A DNA stretch of 13,818 nucleotides from Vicinamibacteria bacterium (GTDB lineage: Bacteria; Acidobacteriota; Vicinamibacteria; Vicinamibacterales; 2-12-FULL-66-21): contig JAICSD010000063.1 in the NCBI GenBank assembly GCA_025937075.1, forward strand, positions 1 to 13,818, given 5' to 3'. A model generated the notes under the pieces. The model searched no databases, was not told the origin of the DNA, and was given only the letters and a program-made list of their open reading frames with translations. The position numbers and the translations under genes were made by a program. Numbering within the stretch: the first letter of the stretch is position 1; each line of letters begins with the position of its first letter. Of the stretch, positions 1-6,154 are shown in pieces.

Positions 1-1
1 G

Positions 2-37
2 GATTCGCCGCGGGTCCTCGACCGCCTCGAGCGGTAA
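2..37 (+). other. In-frame coding remnant ending in TAA, upstream of imuB ORF
   Basis: This is the same frame as the imuB-like ORF that starts at 53, and it reads eleven sense codons before a TAA at 35-37. The frame continues after the stop as Pro-Leu-Ala-Gly-Leu-Glu-Pro-Leu, which resembles the segment leading into the C-terminal part of Y-family ImuB proteins as I remember it. That family usually has an acidic residue and a Trp-Pro just before this point, so TAA GGG could stand for GAA TGG. The stretch is therefore probably interior imuB sequence interrupted by a nonsense change or a sequencing error, not an intergenic region. Confidence 0.4.
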
Positions 38-52
38 GGGCCGCTCGCCGGT

Positions 53-823
53 TTGGAACCGCTGTCGTTCGTGCTCGCGCGGCTGCTCGAGCCGCTCTCG
101 GCGTCGCTGGAGCGCGCCGACCGAGGAGCGGCCGCCGTGCGGCTCGATCTGCGCCTGACGGACCGGTCGACGCACACGCGCCTGCTGCAGCTGCCCGCGG
201 CGATGCGCGACGCGCGCGTGCTGCGAACGCTGCTCCTGCTCGATCTCGAATCGCATCCGCCCTCCGCCGCCATCGATATCGTCACCGTCGAAGTCGATCC
301 GGCGCCGGCGCGCATCACGCAGTTCTCGCTGCTCGCGCGCGCGCTGCCGTCGCCGGAAACGGTGTCCACGCTGATGGCGCGGCTGTCCGCGCTGGTGGGG
401 GAGACGCGCTGCGGGTCGGCGGCGCTCGTCGACAGCCATCGGCCGGGCGAGTTTCAGATGACGTTGTTCGGCGGTGCTGCGGGTGTTGAAGGGACACCTG
501 CCGAAGATGCTGATCACGGTGTTGTGCTGAGGCGTCAGCGCATTCCTCCGGCGATTCGCGTGCGCGTCGCTGCCGGACGGCCGGTACACGTGACGGGTGG
601 ACGGCGAGGATTGCCTGCGGGCGCCGTCACGCAGGCGGCGGGCCCGTGGCGCACGTCAGGCCACTGGTGGGCGATATCGAGCAACGCGGCGGATCGATCG
701 GCGCAGCGTGCAGAACCGTGGGATCGCGACGAATGGGACGTCGCGCTCGCGGACGGCGCAATCTGCCGGATCTTTCACGATCGCGCGATGGATGGGTGGT
801 TTCTCGATGGGGTGTACGACTGA
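53..823 (+). CDS. imuB: ImuB-like Y-family DNA polymerase, C-terminal part (5' truncated)
   Basis: This is the C-terminal region of a DNA polymerase Y family/ImuB protein, which links the DnaE2 polymerase to the sliding clamp during error-prone translesion synthesis. Recognisable pieces are the stretch EPLSFVLARLLEPLSASLERADRG, here broken for length as EPLSFVLARLLEPL then SASLERADRG, followed by RLDLRLTDR and LLLLDLESHPPSAAID in the first third. The C-terminus has AAGPWRTSGHWW, WDRDEWDVAL and DGWFLDGVYD, as in ImuB tails. The palm and finger domains lie outside the window. The TTG at 53 is simply the first possible start after the in-frame TAA at 35-37 and is probably not a natural start. 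dnaE2 begins 18 bases after the stop, the usual partner in imuA-imuB-dnaE2 cassettes. No LexA box can be judged because the promoter is outside the window. Confidence 0.72.
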   Translation: MEPLSFVLARLLEPLSASLERADRGAAAVRLDLRLTDRSTHTRLLQLPAAMRDARVLRTLLLLDLESHPPSAAIDIVTVEVDPAPARITQFSLLARALPSPETVSTLMARLSALVGETRCGSAALVDSHRPGEFQMTLFGGAAGVEGTPAEDADHGVVLRRQRIPPAIRVRVAAGRPVHVTGGRRGLPAGAVTQAAGPWRTSGHWWAISSNAADRSAQRAEPWDRDEWDVALADGAICRIFHDRAMDGWFLDGVYD

Positions 824-841
824 ACCTGGAACCCGCACACC

Positions 842-3800
842 GTGTATATCGAACTCCATTGCGCGTCGGCGTTTTCCTTTTTGGACGGCTCGTCGCTGCC
901 CGAAGCGCTCGTCGAGCGCGCCGCGGCGCTCGGCTACCCGGCACTCGCGCTCCTCGATCGCGACGGCGTGTACGGCGCGCCGCGCTTTCACATGGCGGCG
1001 AAGAAGGCGGGGCTCGAGGCGATCATCGGCGCGGAACTGACGATTCGGTTGGCTGACGCCAACCTTCAACTCCCAACCTCCAACTCCCAACCTCCAACCT
1101 CCATCTTCCGCCTCCCGGTCCTCGTCGAATCGCAGCAGGGCTATCGCAATCTCTGCCGACTCGTCACGCGCATGAAGCTGCGAGCGCCGAAAGGAGAAGG
1201 GGCGCTCGCGCTCGAGGAGCTCGACGGCAGCACTGCCGGCCTCATTGCGCTCGCCGGACGCGGTCTGCTCAGCGGCGCCGAGTTCGGCGTCGGCGGCGCG
1301 ATCGATCGGCTCGTCGGGATCTTCGGGCGCGCGAACGTCTGCGTAGAGCTGCAGCGGCACCTGTTGCGCGACGAAGAGGCGGACAACCACGCGCTGCGCG
1401 ATCTCGCCGCCGCATTTCACGTGCCGGTCATCGCCACCAACGGCGTGCGCTTCGCCGAGGCGGGCGAACGTCCGCTGTACGACGTGCTCACGTGCATCCG
1501 CCACAAGACCACGATCGAACGCGCGGGCCGCCGATTGAGCTGGAACGCCGAACGGTACCTGAAATCCCCCGAGCAGATGGCGCGGCTGTTCAGCGACTTG
1601 CCGGACGCGCTGCACGCGTCTGGCGAATTGGCAGATCGCCTCACCTACACGATGAAAGATCTCGGCTACCGGTTTCCCGATTATCCGGTGCCCGCGGGCG
1701 AGACGATGGCGTCGTTTCTGCGGAAGATCACACTGGCCGGCGCGCGCGAGCGCTATCGGCCGCTCGAACCACGGCACGTGCGGCAGCTCGAACGCGAGCT
1801 GGATCTGATCGACAAGCTCGATCTCGCCGGCTACTTCCTCATCGTCTGGGACATCGTCAACTACTGCCGCCAGCAGCGGATTCTGGTGCAGGGACGCGGG
1901 TCGGCCGCCAACAGCGCGGTGTGCTACAGCCTCGGGATCACGGCCGTCGATCCCGTGGGGATGGATCTGCTGTTCGAGCGCTTCCTGTCCGAGCAGCGCG
2001 GCGAATGGCCCGATATCGATCTCGATCTGCCGAGCGGCGATCGGCGCGAGCGCGTCATCCAGCACCTGTACGAGAAGTACGGAAAGCTCGGCGCTGGCCC
2101 CGAAGGGCCAAGAGCAGGCATGACTGCGAACGTCATTACGTACCGCGGCCGCAGCGCCGCGCGCGAGGTCGGCAAGGTGCTCGGCCTCGAGCCGCCGCTC
2201 GTCGATTCGCTTGCGAAGGTGATGAACCAGTTCGAGTGGGTCGACCCGAAGGAGACGCTCGATCGCAACCTGCGCGACATCGGCGTCGACGGACAGCTTC
2301 CGCTCATCCAGACGTTCGGCCGGCTCTGGCAGCAGATTCAGGATCTGCCGCGCCATCTCGGGCAGCATTCGGGCGGCATGGTGATCTGTCAGGGACGCCT
2401 CGACGAGGTCGTTCCGCTCGAAAACGCCTCGATGCCCGATCGCGTCGTCATTCAGTGGGACAAGGACGACTGCGCGGACATGGGGATCGTGAAGGTCGAT
2501 CTGCTTGGGCTCGGAATGATGGCAGTACTGCAGGATGCGTTGGAAGTGGTGAATGCGCCAACTCCCAACCTCCACCCTTCCACCGTCGCGCTCCGCGCTA
2601 CGGCGGACAAGCCACCCTCCGTCCTCGACCTCGCCCATCTGCCGCCGGGTGATCCCGCCGTCTACCGCATGCTGCAGGAGGCCGACACCATCGGCATCTT
2701 CCAGGTCGAGTCGCGCGCGCAGATGGCGACGCTGCCGCGGCTCCGTCCCGCAACCTTCTACGACATCGTCGTCGAGGTGGCGATCATCCGGCCCGGACCT
2801 ATCGTCGGGCAGATGGTCCATCCGTACCTGAAGCGGCGGCAGGGCCAGGAGTCGGTCACGTATCCGCATCCGTCGCTCCAGCCGATTCTCGAGCGGACGC
2901 TCGGCGTGCCGCTCTTCCAGGAGCAGCTGCTGCGGATGGCGATGGTCGCGGCCGGATTCAGCGGCGGCGAGGCGGAGGAGCTGCGCCGCGCGTTCGGCTT
3001 CAAGCGATCCGAGCGGAGGATGCAGCAGATCGAAGGGAAGCTGCGCGACGGGATGGCGCGTCAGGGAATCACCGGCAACGCGGCGGAGGAGATCATCCGA
3101 TCGATCACGTCGTTCGCGCTGTACGGATTTCCAGAATCACATGCCGCGAGCTTCGCGCTGCTCGTGTATGCGAGCGCCTATCTGAAAGCGCACTATCCGG
3201 CGGCGTTCTACACGGCGATGCTCAACAACCAGCCGATGGGGTTCTATCACCCCTCGACGCTCGTGAAGGACGCGCAGCGCCACGGCGTCCGGTTCGCCAC
3301 GATCGACGTGCAGGTTTCGGACTGGCAGTGCCGCGTCGAGCCGGACGGCCGCGTCCGGCTGGGACTGATGTACGTCAATGGATTGCGCCGCGAGGTCGGA
3401 GACGCAATCGCGTCGGGATCCGGGACTCGGGATCCGGGGGTCGGTACGAGCAAAGCGGAGCTCCGGTGCCCCAAGTGCGGCGCCGACGATCCTTCGATGC
3501 TGGAGTCACTGCATACGCACGAGGGCTTCTGTAACGTCTGCTCGCATCTGTGGTCGTTGCCTCCGGTGGCTGGAGGCTGGACCCCGAGCCCCGGACCGCG
3601 GACCCCGAACCCCGGACCCCGATGCCCGGCGCGTTTCAGCAGTCTCGACGATCTCATCCGCCGCACGGGTATCCGCCGCGACGAGATCGCGACGCTCGCG
3701 GAGATCGGCGCGCTCAACAGCTTCGGCTTCGATCGCCGCACCGCGCTGTGGCAGGTCGAGCAGGCCATTCGCCCCGCGGGCGAACTATTCGAATTGCCAA

Positions 3801-4324
3801 TCGTCAATCCCATCGACAATCCCCAATCGACAATCGAATCCGCAATCGCCAATCCCCAATCGACAATCGCCAATTCAATCGGCAATCGGACGCCGCTTCG
3901 TCCCATGTCCCTCCCGGAGCGGCTGATCGCCGACTACGCCGGCACGAGCCTGACAGTTGGCCCCCACCCGATGTCGCTCAGGCGTGCGGAGCTGGCGCTG
4001 CGGGGCGTTCAACGTGCGATCGATCTGCCGCGCGGCCGCCACGGCCGCCGCGTCCGCATCGCCGGTGCCGTGATCACGCGCCAGCGTCCCGGTACAGCGA
4101 AGGGCTTCGTGTTCCTGACGCTCGAAGATGAAACGGGCATCGCCAACATCATCGTCCGCCCGGATCTCTTCAGCGATTACCGCGCGACAATCGTCGGCGA
4201 GCCCTATCTGCTCGTCGAAGGGATCCTGCAGATTCAGGAAGGCGTGACATCCGTGAAAGCGGAGCGGCTGCACTCGATCGGCCGCAGCGATTCGCCGGAC
4301 GTCGAGTCGCACGACTTCCGGTAA
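842..4324 (+). CDS. dnaE2: Error-prone DNA polymerase DnaE2
   Basis: This C-family DNA polymerase III alpha paralogue does mutagenic lesion bypass together with ImuB. It starts at GTG. The order is PHP domain (about 1-210), palm/fingers, helix-hairpin-helix region and C-terminal OB fold (about 1065-1145). Catalytic Asp candidates are D391 and D393 (PDIDLD) and D553 (KVDLLGLGMM); GRGSAANS lies at 351-358. At 1160 residues it is longer than the roughly 1050-1100 usual for DnaE2. The excess is explained by in-frame insertions: heptanucleotide arrays at residues ~73-89, 573-580, 858-867, 913-929 and 986-1016; palindromic elements at ~418-423 and ~582-588; and a zinc ribbon at 876-900. The PHP site is degraded: HCAS instead of the usual HCHS, DRD instead of DHD, and R203 where a His is common. 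The frame is open throughout and the polymerase motifs are intact, so I expect a working polymerase. Confidence 0.95.
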   Translation: MYIELHCASAFSFLDGSSLPEALVERAAALGYPALALLDRDGVYGAPRFHMAAKKAGLEAIIGAELTIRLADANLQLPTSNSQPPTSIFRLPVLVESQQGYRNLCRLVTRMKLRAPKGEGALALEELDGSTAGLIALAGRGLLSGAEFGVGGAIDRLVGIFGRANVCVELQRHLLRDEEADNHALRDLAAAFHVPVIATNGVRFAEAGERPLYDVLTCIRHKTTIERAGRRLSWNAERYLKSPEQMARLFSDLPDALHASGELADRLTYTMKDLGYRFPDYPVPAGETMASFLRKITLAGARERYRPLEPRHVRQLERELDLIDKLDLAGYFLIVWDIVNYCRQQRILVQGRGSAANSAVCYSLGITAVDPVGMDLLFERFLSEQRGEWPDIDLDLPSGDRRERVIQHLYEKYGKLGAGPEGPRAGMTANVITYRGRSAAREVGKVLGLEPPLVDSLAKVMNQFEWVDPKETLDRNLRDIGVDGQLPLIQTFGRLWQQIQDLPRHLGQHSGGMVICQGRLDEVVPLENASMPDRVVIQWDKDDCADMGIVKVDLLGLGMMAVLQDALEVVNAPTPNLHPSTVALRATADKPPSVLDLAHLPPGDPAVYRMLQEADTIGIFQVESRAQMATLPRLRPATFYDIVVEVAIIRPGPIVGQMVHPYLKRRQGQESVTYPHPSLQPILERTLGVPLFQEQLLRMAMVAAGFSGGEAEELRRAFGFKRSERRMQQIEGKLRDGMARQGITGNAAEEIIRSITSFALYGFPESHAASFALLVYASAYLKAHYPAAFYTAMLNNQPMGFYHPSTLVKDAQRHGVRFATIDVQVSDWQCRVEPDGRVRLGLMYVNGLRREVGDAIASGSGTRDPGVGTSKAELRCPKCGADDPSMLESLHTHEGFCNVCSHLWSLPPVAGGWTPSPGPRTPNPGPRCPARFSSLDDLIRRTGIRRDEIATLAEIGALNSFGFDRRTALWQVEQAIRPAGELFELPIVNPIDNPQSTIESAIANPQSTIANSIGNRTPLRPMSLPERLIADYAGTSLTVGPHPMSLRRAELALRGVQRAIDLPRGRHGRRVRIAGAVITRQRPGTAKGFVFLTLEDETGIANIIVRPDLFSDYRATIVGEPYLLVEGILQIQEGVTSVKAERLHSIGRSDSPDVESHDFR
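1060..1108 (+). repeat. Seven-unit heptanucleotide array inside dnaE2 (CAACCTC/CAACTCC)
   Basis: Seven consecutive 7-base units fill this span exactly: CAACCTT, CAACTCC, CAACCTC, CAACTCC, CAACCTC, CAACCTC and CATCTTC. They are translated as part of dnaE2 at about residues 73-89, a Pro/Ser/Asn/Gln-rich stretch between the conserved GAELT motif and LPVLVES. Typical DnaE2 proteins have only a short linker here. Three units equal 21 bases, so gain or loss of units in threes keeps the frame. Confidence 0.85.
2095..2110 (+). repeat. Palindromic element inside dnaE2 (6-bp stem, tetraloop)
   Basis: TGGCCC, CGAA, GGGCCA forms a perfect 6-bp stem with a four-base loop. On the - strand the loop reads TTCG closed by C-G, the very stable cUUCGg tetraloop if transcribed. 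The surrounding codons add about ten residues (LGAGPEGPRAG) between EKYGK and the conserved MTANVITYRGRSAAREVGK. From memory, other DnaE2 proteins have only two or three residues there, so this looks like an inserted short palindromic repeat. Confidence 0.6.
2559..2579 (+). repeat. Three-unit heptanucleotide array inside dnaE2
   Basis: The units CAACTCC, CAACCTC and CACCCTT lie end to end. The first two are identical to units of the 1060-1108 array, so the two sites share a repeat family although they are 1.45 kb apart in one gene. The array encodes part of the unusual segment NAPTPNLHPSTV at about residues 573-583, in the linker before the conserved DLAHLPPGDPAVY. Confidence 0.8.
2583..2603 (+). 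repeat. Imperfect inverted repeat inside dnaE2, next to heptad array
   Basis: CCGTCGCGC and GCGCTACGG form 9-base arms with one mismatch around a TCC loop. This follows a heptad array after three bases and leads into GCGGACAAGCCACCCTCC, encoding ADKPPS. The whole segment from about residue 573 to 593 is extra compared with DnaE2 as I know it. I recall similar sequence ending in CGGCGGACAAG scattered in acidobacterial genomes, but cannot verify that here. Confidence 0.5.
3415..3442 (+). repeat. Four-unit heptanucleotide array inside dnaE2 (GGGATCC type)
   Basis: The units are GGGATCC, GGGACTC, GGGATCC and GGGGGTC, consensus GGGRNYC. They encode a Gly/Ser/Thr/Asp/Pro linker at about residues 858-867, directly before the zinc-ribbon insert. 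The array is in inverted orientation relative to the one at 3579-3627. Confidence 0.8.
3467..3541 (+). other. Zinc-ribbon segment inserted in DnaE2 C-terminal region
   Basis: This encodes C876-PK-C879 followed 17 residues later by C897-NV-C900, a CxxC-x17-CxxC zinc ribbon, within the dnaE2 frame. It lies between GLRREVGDAIA and FSSLDDLIRRTG, two blocks separated in usual DnaE2 proteins by a short linker without cysteines. It is bracketed by heptad arrays in opposite orientation (3415-3442 and 3579-3627). A structural or DNA/protein-binding role is possible; none is shown by the sequence. Confidence 0.75.
3579..3627 (+). repeat. Seven-unit heptanucleotide array inside dnaE2 (GGACCCC type)
   Basis: Seven 7-base units run without gaps: GGACCCC, GAGCCCC, GGACCGC, GGACCCC, GAACCCC, GGACCCC and GATGCCC. 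On the - strand they read as GGGGTCC/GGGGTTC, so they match the consensus of the 3415-3442 array in reverse. They encode the Pro-rich stretch TPSPGPRTPNPGPRCP at about residues 913-929, right after the zinc ribbon. Confidence 0.85.
3797..3888 (+). repeat. Long heptanucleotide-type array inside dnaE2 (NCAATCS)
   Basis: About fourteen units of a 7-base motif run here: CCAATCG, TCAATCC, ACAATCC, CCAATCG, ACAATCG and so on, with a few shortened to 5-6 bases. A larger block (AATCCCCAATCGACAATCG) occurs twice. The array encodes the Asn/Ile/Pro/Ser-rich tract at about residues 986-1016, between ELFELP and the conserved MSLPERLIADYAGTSLTVGPHP. Its AT content is clearly higher than the surrounding gene. 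The position is a variable linker in the family, which explains why it is tolerated. Confidence 0.85.
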
Positions 4325-4383
4325 TCCTCGAACCGCGCCGCACGCCTGCTGAGCTGACTGGCGTGCCGCTTGCACGCTACCTC

Positions 4384-4399
4384 ACCTGATGAGTCAGGT
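4384..4399 (+). promoter_or_regulatory. Hairpin around the start codon of the lipoprotein gene
   Basis: ACCTGA (4384-4389) and TCAGGT (4394-4399) are perfect inverted repeats with a TGAG loop, and the ATG at 4389-4391 straddles stem and loop. No Shine-Dalgarno sequence is visible upstream. Such a hairpin could limit translation initiation, but six pairs may be chance. Confidence 0.3.
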
Positions 4400-5354
4400 T
4401 CGCCTCACGGGCTGTGCCGCGCTGTTCATTGCCGCAGCGCTGGCGTCTGCATGTCACCCGCAAATCCGCTCCACGCTGACCGGCGACATGACCCCCAAGC
4501 TCATGGCTGAGCTGTGGTACCTTCCCACGCGGGACAGGAATCTGTTCTGGGGTGTCGGTGGAGAGCGGCTCGCGCCCGATCCGGGGCTCAAATATCGTGT
4601 CATCGAAGTCAAGCACACGGGCTTCAGCCGCGGCCTCACCGTCGAAGGGCCAGGCGACCGGAAGTGGAGCGCGAAGTTCCCGCCCGAAGCGCCGACCGAA
4701 GTCGTCGCGTCACGCATCCTGTGGGGAGTTGGCTATCATCAACCGCCCATCTATTACGTGGGGCTCTGGAGCGCCGAGGGGGCGCCGGATCCGAACCCGC
4801 AGCTCCCCGCGCGGTTCCGCGAGGCGAAGCCCGACTTCCATGGGCTGGACGCGAAGGGGGACTGGTCGTACTACCACAACCCGTTCGTAGGTACGCGGCA
4901 GATGAACGGACTGCTCGTGCTCCAGGCGATGCTGGGAAATTCAGATTTGAAGGACGAGCAGAACGCGCTCTACGCGCTGGACGATGTGGTCGAGGGGGCG
5001 CGCCGGTGGTACGTGGCCCGCGATCTGGGCCAATCGTTCGGACGCACGGGCGTCATCGACGCGCCGCGCGGAGATATCGAGGTGTTCGAGCAGACCCCGT
5101 TCATCAAGGGGGTCGAGCACGGAAAGGTTCGATTCGACTGGCGCGGGCGGCACGATGTGCTGGTTGAAGACCTGACGCCAGCCGACGTGCGCTGGATCTG
5201 CGAGCGGCTTGCCGCGCTCACCGACGCGCAGTGGCACGACGCCTTCCGCGCGGGCGGCTATGCGCCAGCCCTTGCGGAGCGCTTCATCAGGCGCATGAAA
5301 CAGAAGATCAAGGAAGGGCTCGCGCTCGACGACGCACCGAAGGGAGGGACGTGA
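4389..5354 (+). CDS. Predicted lipoprotein with protein-kinase-like motifs
   Basis: This is a 321-residue exported protein of unknown function. Residues 5-21 form a hydrophobic signal ending in LASA-C22, a lipobox-like site, so it is probably lipid-anchored outside the cytoplasmic membrane. The mature part has motifs in protein-kinase order: a Lys in WSAKFP (K96), a helix-like EVVASRILWGVGY with E104, then GNSDLKDEQN with D186, K188 and N192, resembling the HRDLKxxN catalytic loop, and RDLG (D212-G214), resembling DFG. Family-level identity is not certain. I recall similar acidobacterial proteins annotated only as hypothetical, and secreted Fam20/CotH-type and HipA-type kinases as distant analogues. 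The gene starts 64 bases after dnaE2 and its stop overlaps the next start by one base, so its partner is the DUF4956 protein and not the polymerase. No Shine-Dalgarno is visible. Confidence 0.8.
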   Translation: MSQVRLTGCAALFIAAALASACHPQIRSTLTGDMTPKLMAELWYLPTRDRNLFWGVGGERLAPDPGLKYRVIEVKHTGFSRGLTVEGPGDRKWSAKFPPEAPTEVVASRILWGVGYHQPPIYYVGLWSAEGAPDPNPQLPARFREAKPDFHGLDAKGDWSYYHNPFVGTRQMNGLLVLQAMLGNSDLKDEQNALYALDDVVEGARRWYVARDLGQSFGRTGVIDAPRGDIEVFEQTPFIKGVEHGKVRFDWRGRHDVLVEDLTPADVRWICERLAALTDAQWHDAFRAGGYAPALAERFIRRMKQKIKEGLALDDAPKGGT

Positions 5355-6154
5355 TGCGCAGGAAACGACGCGGGCGGGCCACCTGGCGTCAGTTTGCGCT
5401 GATCGCGCTGCTCGTCGGCGCGGCCGGTGTGCTGGGCCTCGCGGACGCGGCGCGTGAGGCGTCCGCGCAACAGCCCGACGTGTTGACGGCGGCCGCGCGG
5501 AAAGGAGAGGGGCCCGCGCCCGAAACCCGCGTCGAAGTGCTCGACGCACTGATTCGCCTCCCCGTGGCGGCCCTGCTCGGCGCCGCCCTTGCCGTCCGTC
5601 CAAGGCGCCGCGGCACGCCTCCGCGCCAGCCCGCCGTCATCCAGACGCAGATCATCCTCGCCATCGTCGGCTCGGTCGTCATGATGGTGGTGGGCACGAA
5701 TCTCGCTCGCGCATTTGGCGTGGTAGGGGCGGCAGGCCTCGTGCGGTATCGCGCCAAGATCGAGGACCCGAAGGACGCGGGGGTCATGCTGTCGACGCTG
5801 GCGATCGGACTCGCGTCGGGCGTCGGGCTTTATGCGATGGCCACCGTATCGGCCGTGTTCATCCTGATCGTGCTGTGGATCATCGAATCGTTCGAGCCGC
5901 GCACGCTGAAGACGTTCGAGCTGAAGGTGAAGATGGGGGAGGACACGGACGGGCGGCGCGGCGACATCGAAGCCGTGCTCCGCCGCCATCGTATAGACTT
6001 CGAGCTCAGCACCTCGTCGGACGAGGAGGTCTGTTACGACGTCCGGGTGCCGCTCGACCTGGAGCGGGACCGCATCACCAACGCCATCCTGACCCTCGAT
6101 CCGGCCGGCCACGCCGCCGTCGACTGGAACGAGAAGAAGTCGAAGCAGAAGTGA
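5354..6154 (+). CDS. DUF4956-family membrane protein
   Basis: This integral inner-membrane protein of 266 residues starts at the ATG that overlaps the preceding TGA (TGATG), with AGGGAGG just upstream as ribosome binding site. Hydrophobic segments lie at about 12-31, 62-82, 98-117, 145-159 and 160-180. Between the third and fourth is the family signature VGAAGLVRYRAKIEDPKDAG (about 124-143), as in DUF4956 proteins that are distantly MgtC-like. The last 85 residues are soluble and probably cytoplasmic, with alternating strands and helices suggesting a small alpha/beta (ACT-like) domain. In other bacteria DUF4956 genes often sit with VTC polyphosphate polymerase or CotH-type kinase genes; here the neighbour is a kinase-like lipoprotein. 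The transported or sensed substrate is unknown. Confidence 0.85.
   Translation: MRRKRRGRATWRQFALIALLVGAAGVLGLADAAREASAQQPDVLTAAARKGEGPAPETRVEVLDALIRLPVAALLGAALAVRPRRRGTPPRQPAVIQTQIILAIVGSVVMMVVGTNLARAFGVVGAAGLVRYRAKIEDPKDAGVMLSTLAIGLASGVGLYAMATVSAVFILIVLWIIESFEPRTLKTFELKVKMGEDTDGRRGDIEAVLRRHRIDFELSTSSDEEVCYDVRVPLDLERDRITNAILTLDPAGHAAVDWNEKKSKQK

Noticed and set aside
1060..1108. CRISPR-like array
   Set aside because: The units are 7 bases, contiguous and without spacers, inside an open gene.
656..2869. 737-codon open frame on the - strand opposite imuB/dnaE2
   Set aside because: It lies opposite strongly recognisable imuB and dnaE2 coding sequence, has no family motifs and an Arg/His/Ala/Asp-rich composition typical of antisense frames in GC-rich genes.
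5231..5353. Upstream extension of the DUF4956 frame
   Set aside because: It runs over the 3' end of the lipoprotein gene; ATG at 5354 has a good ribosome binding site and gives a normal membrane-protein start.
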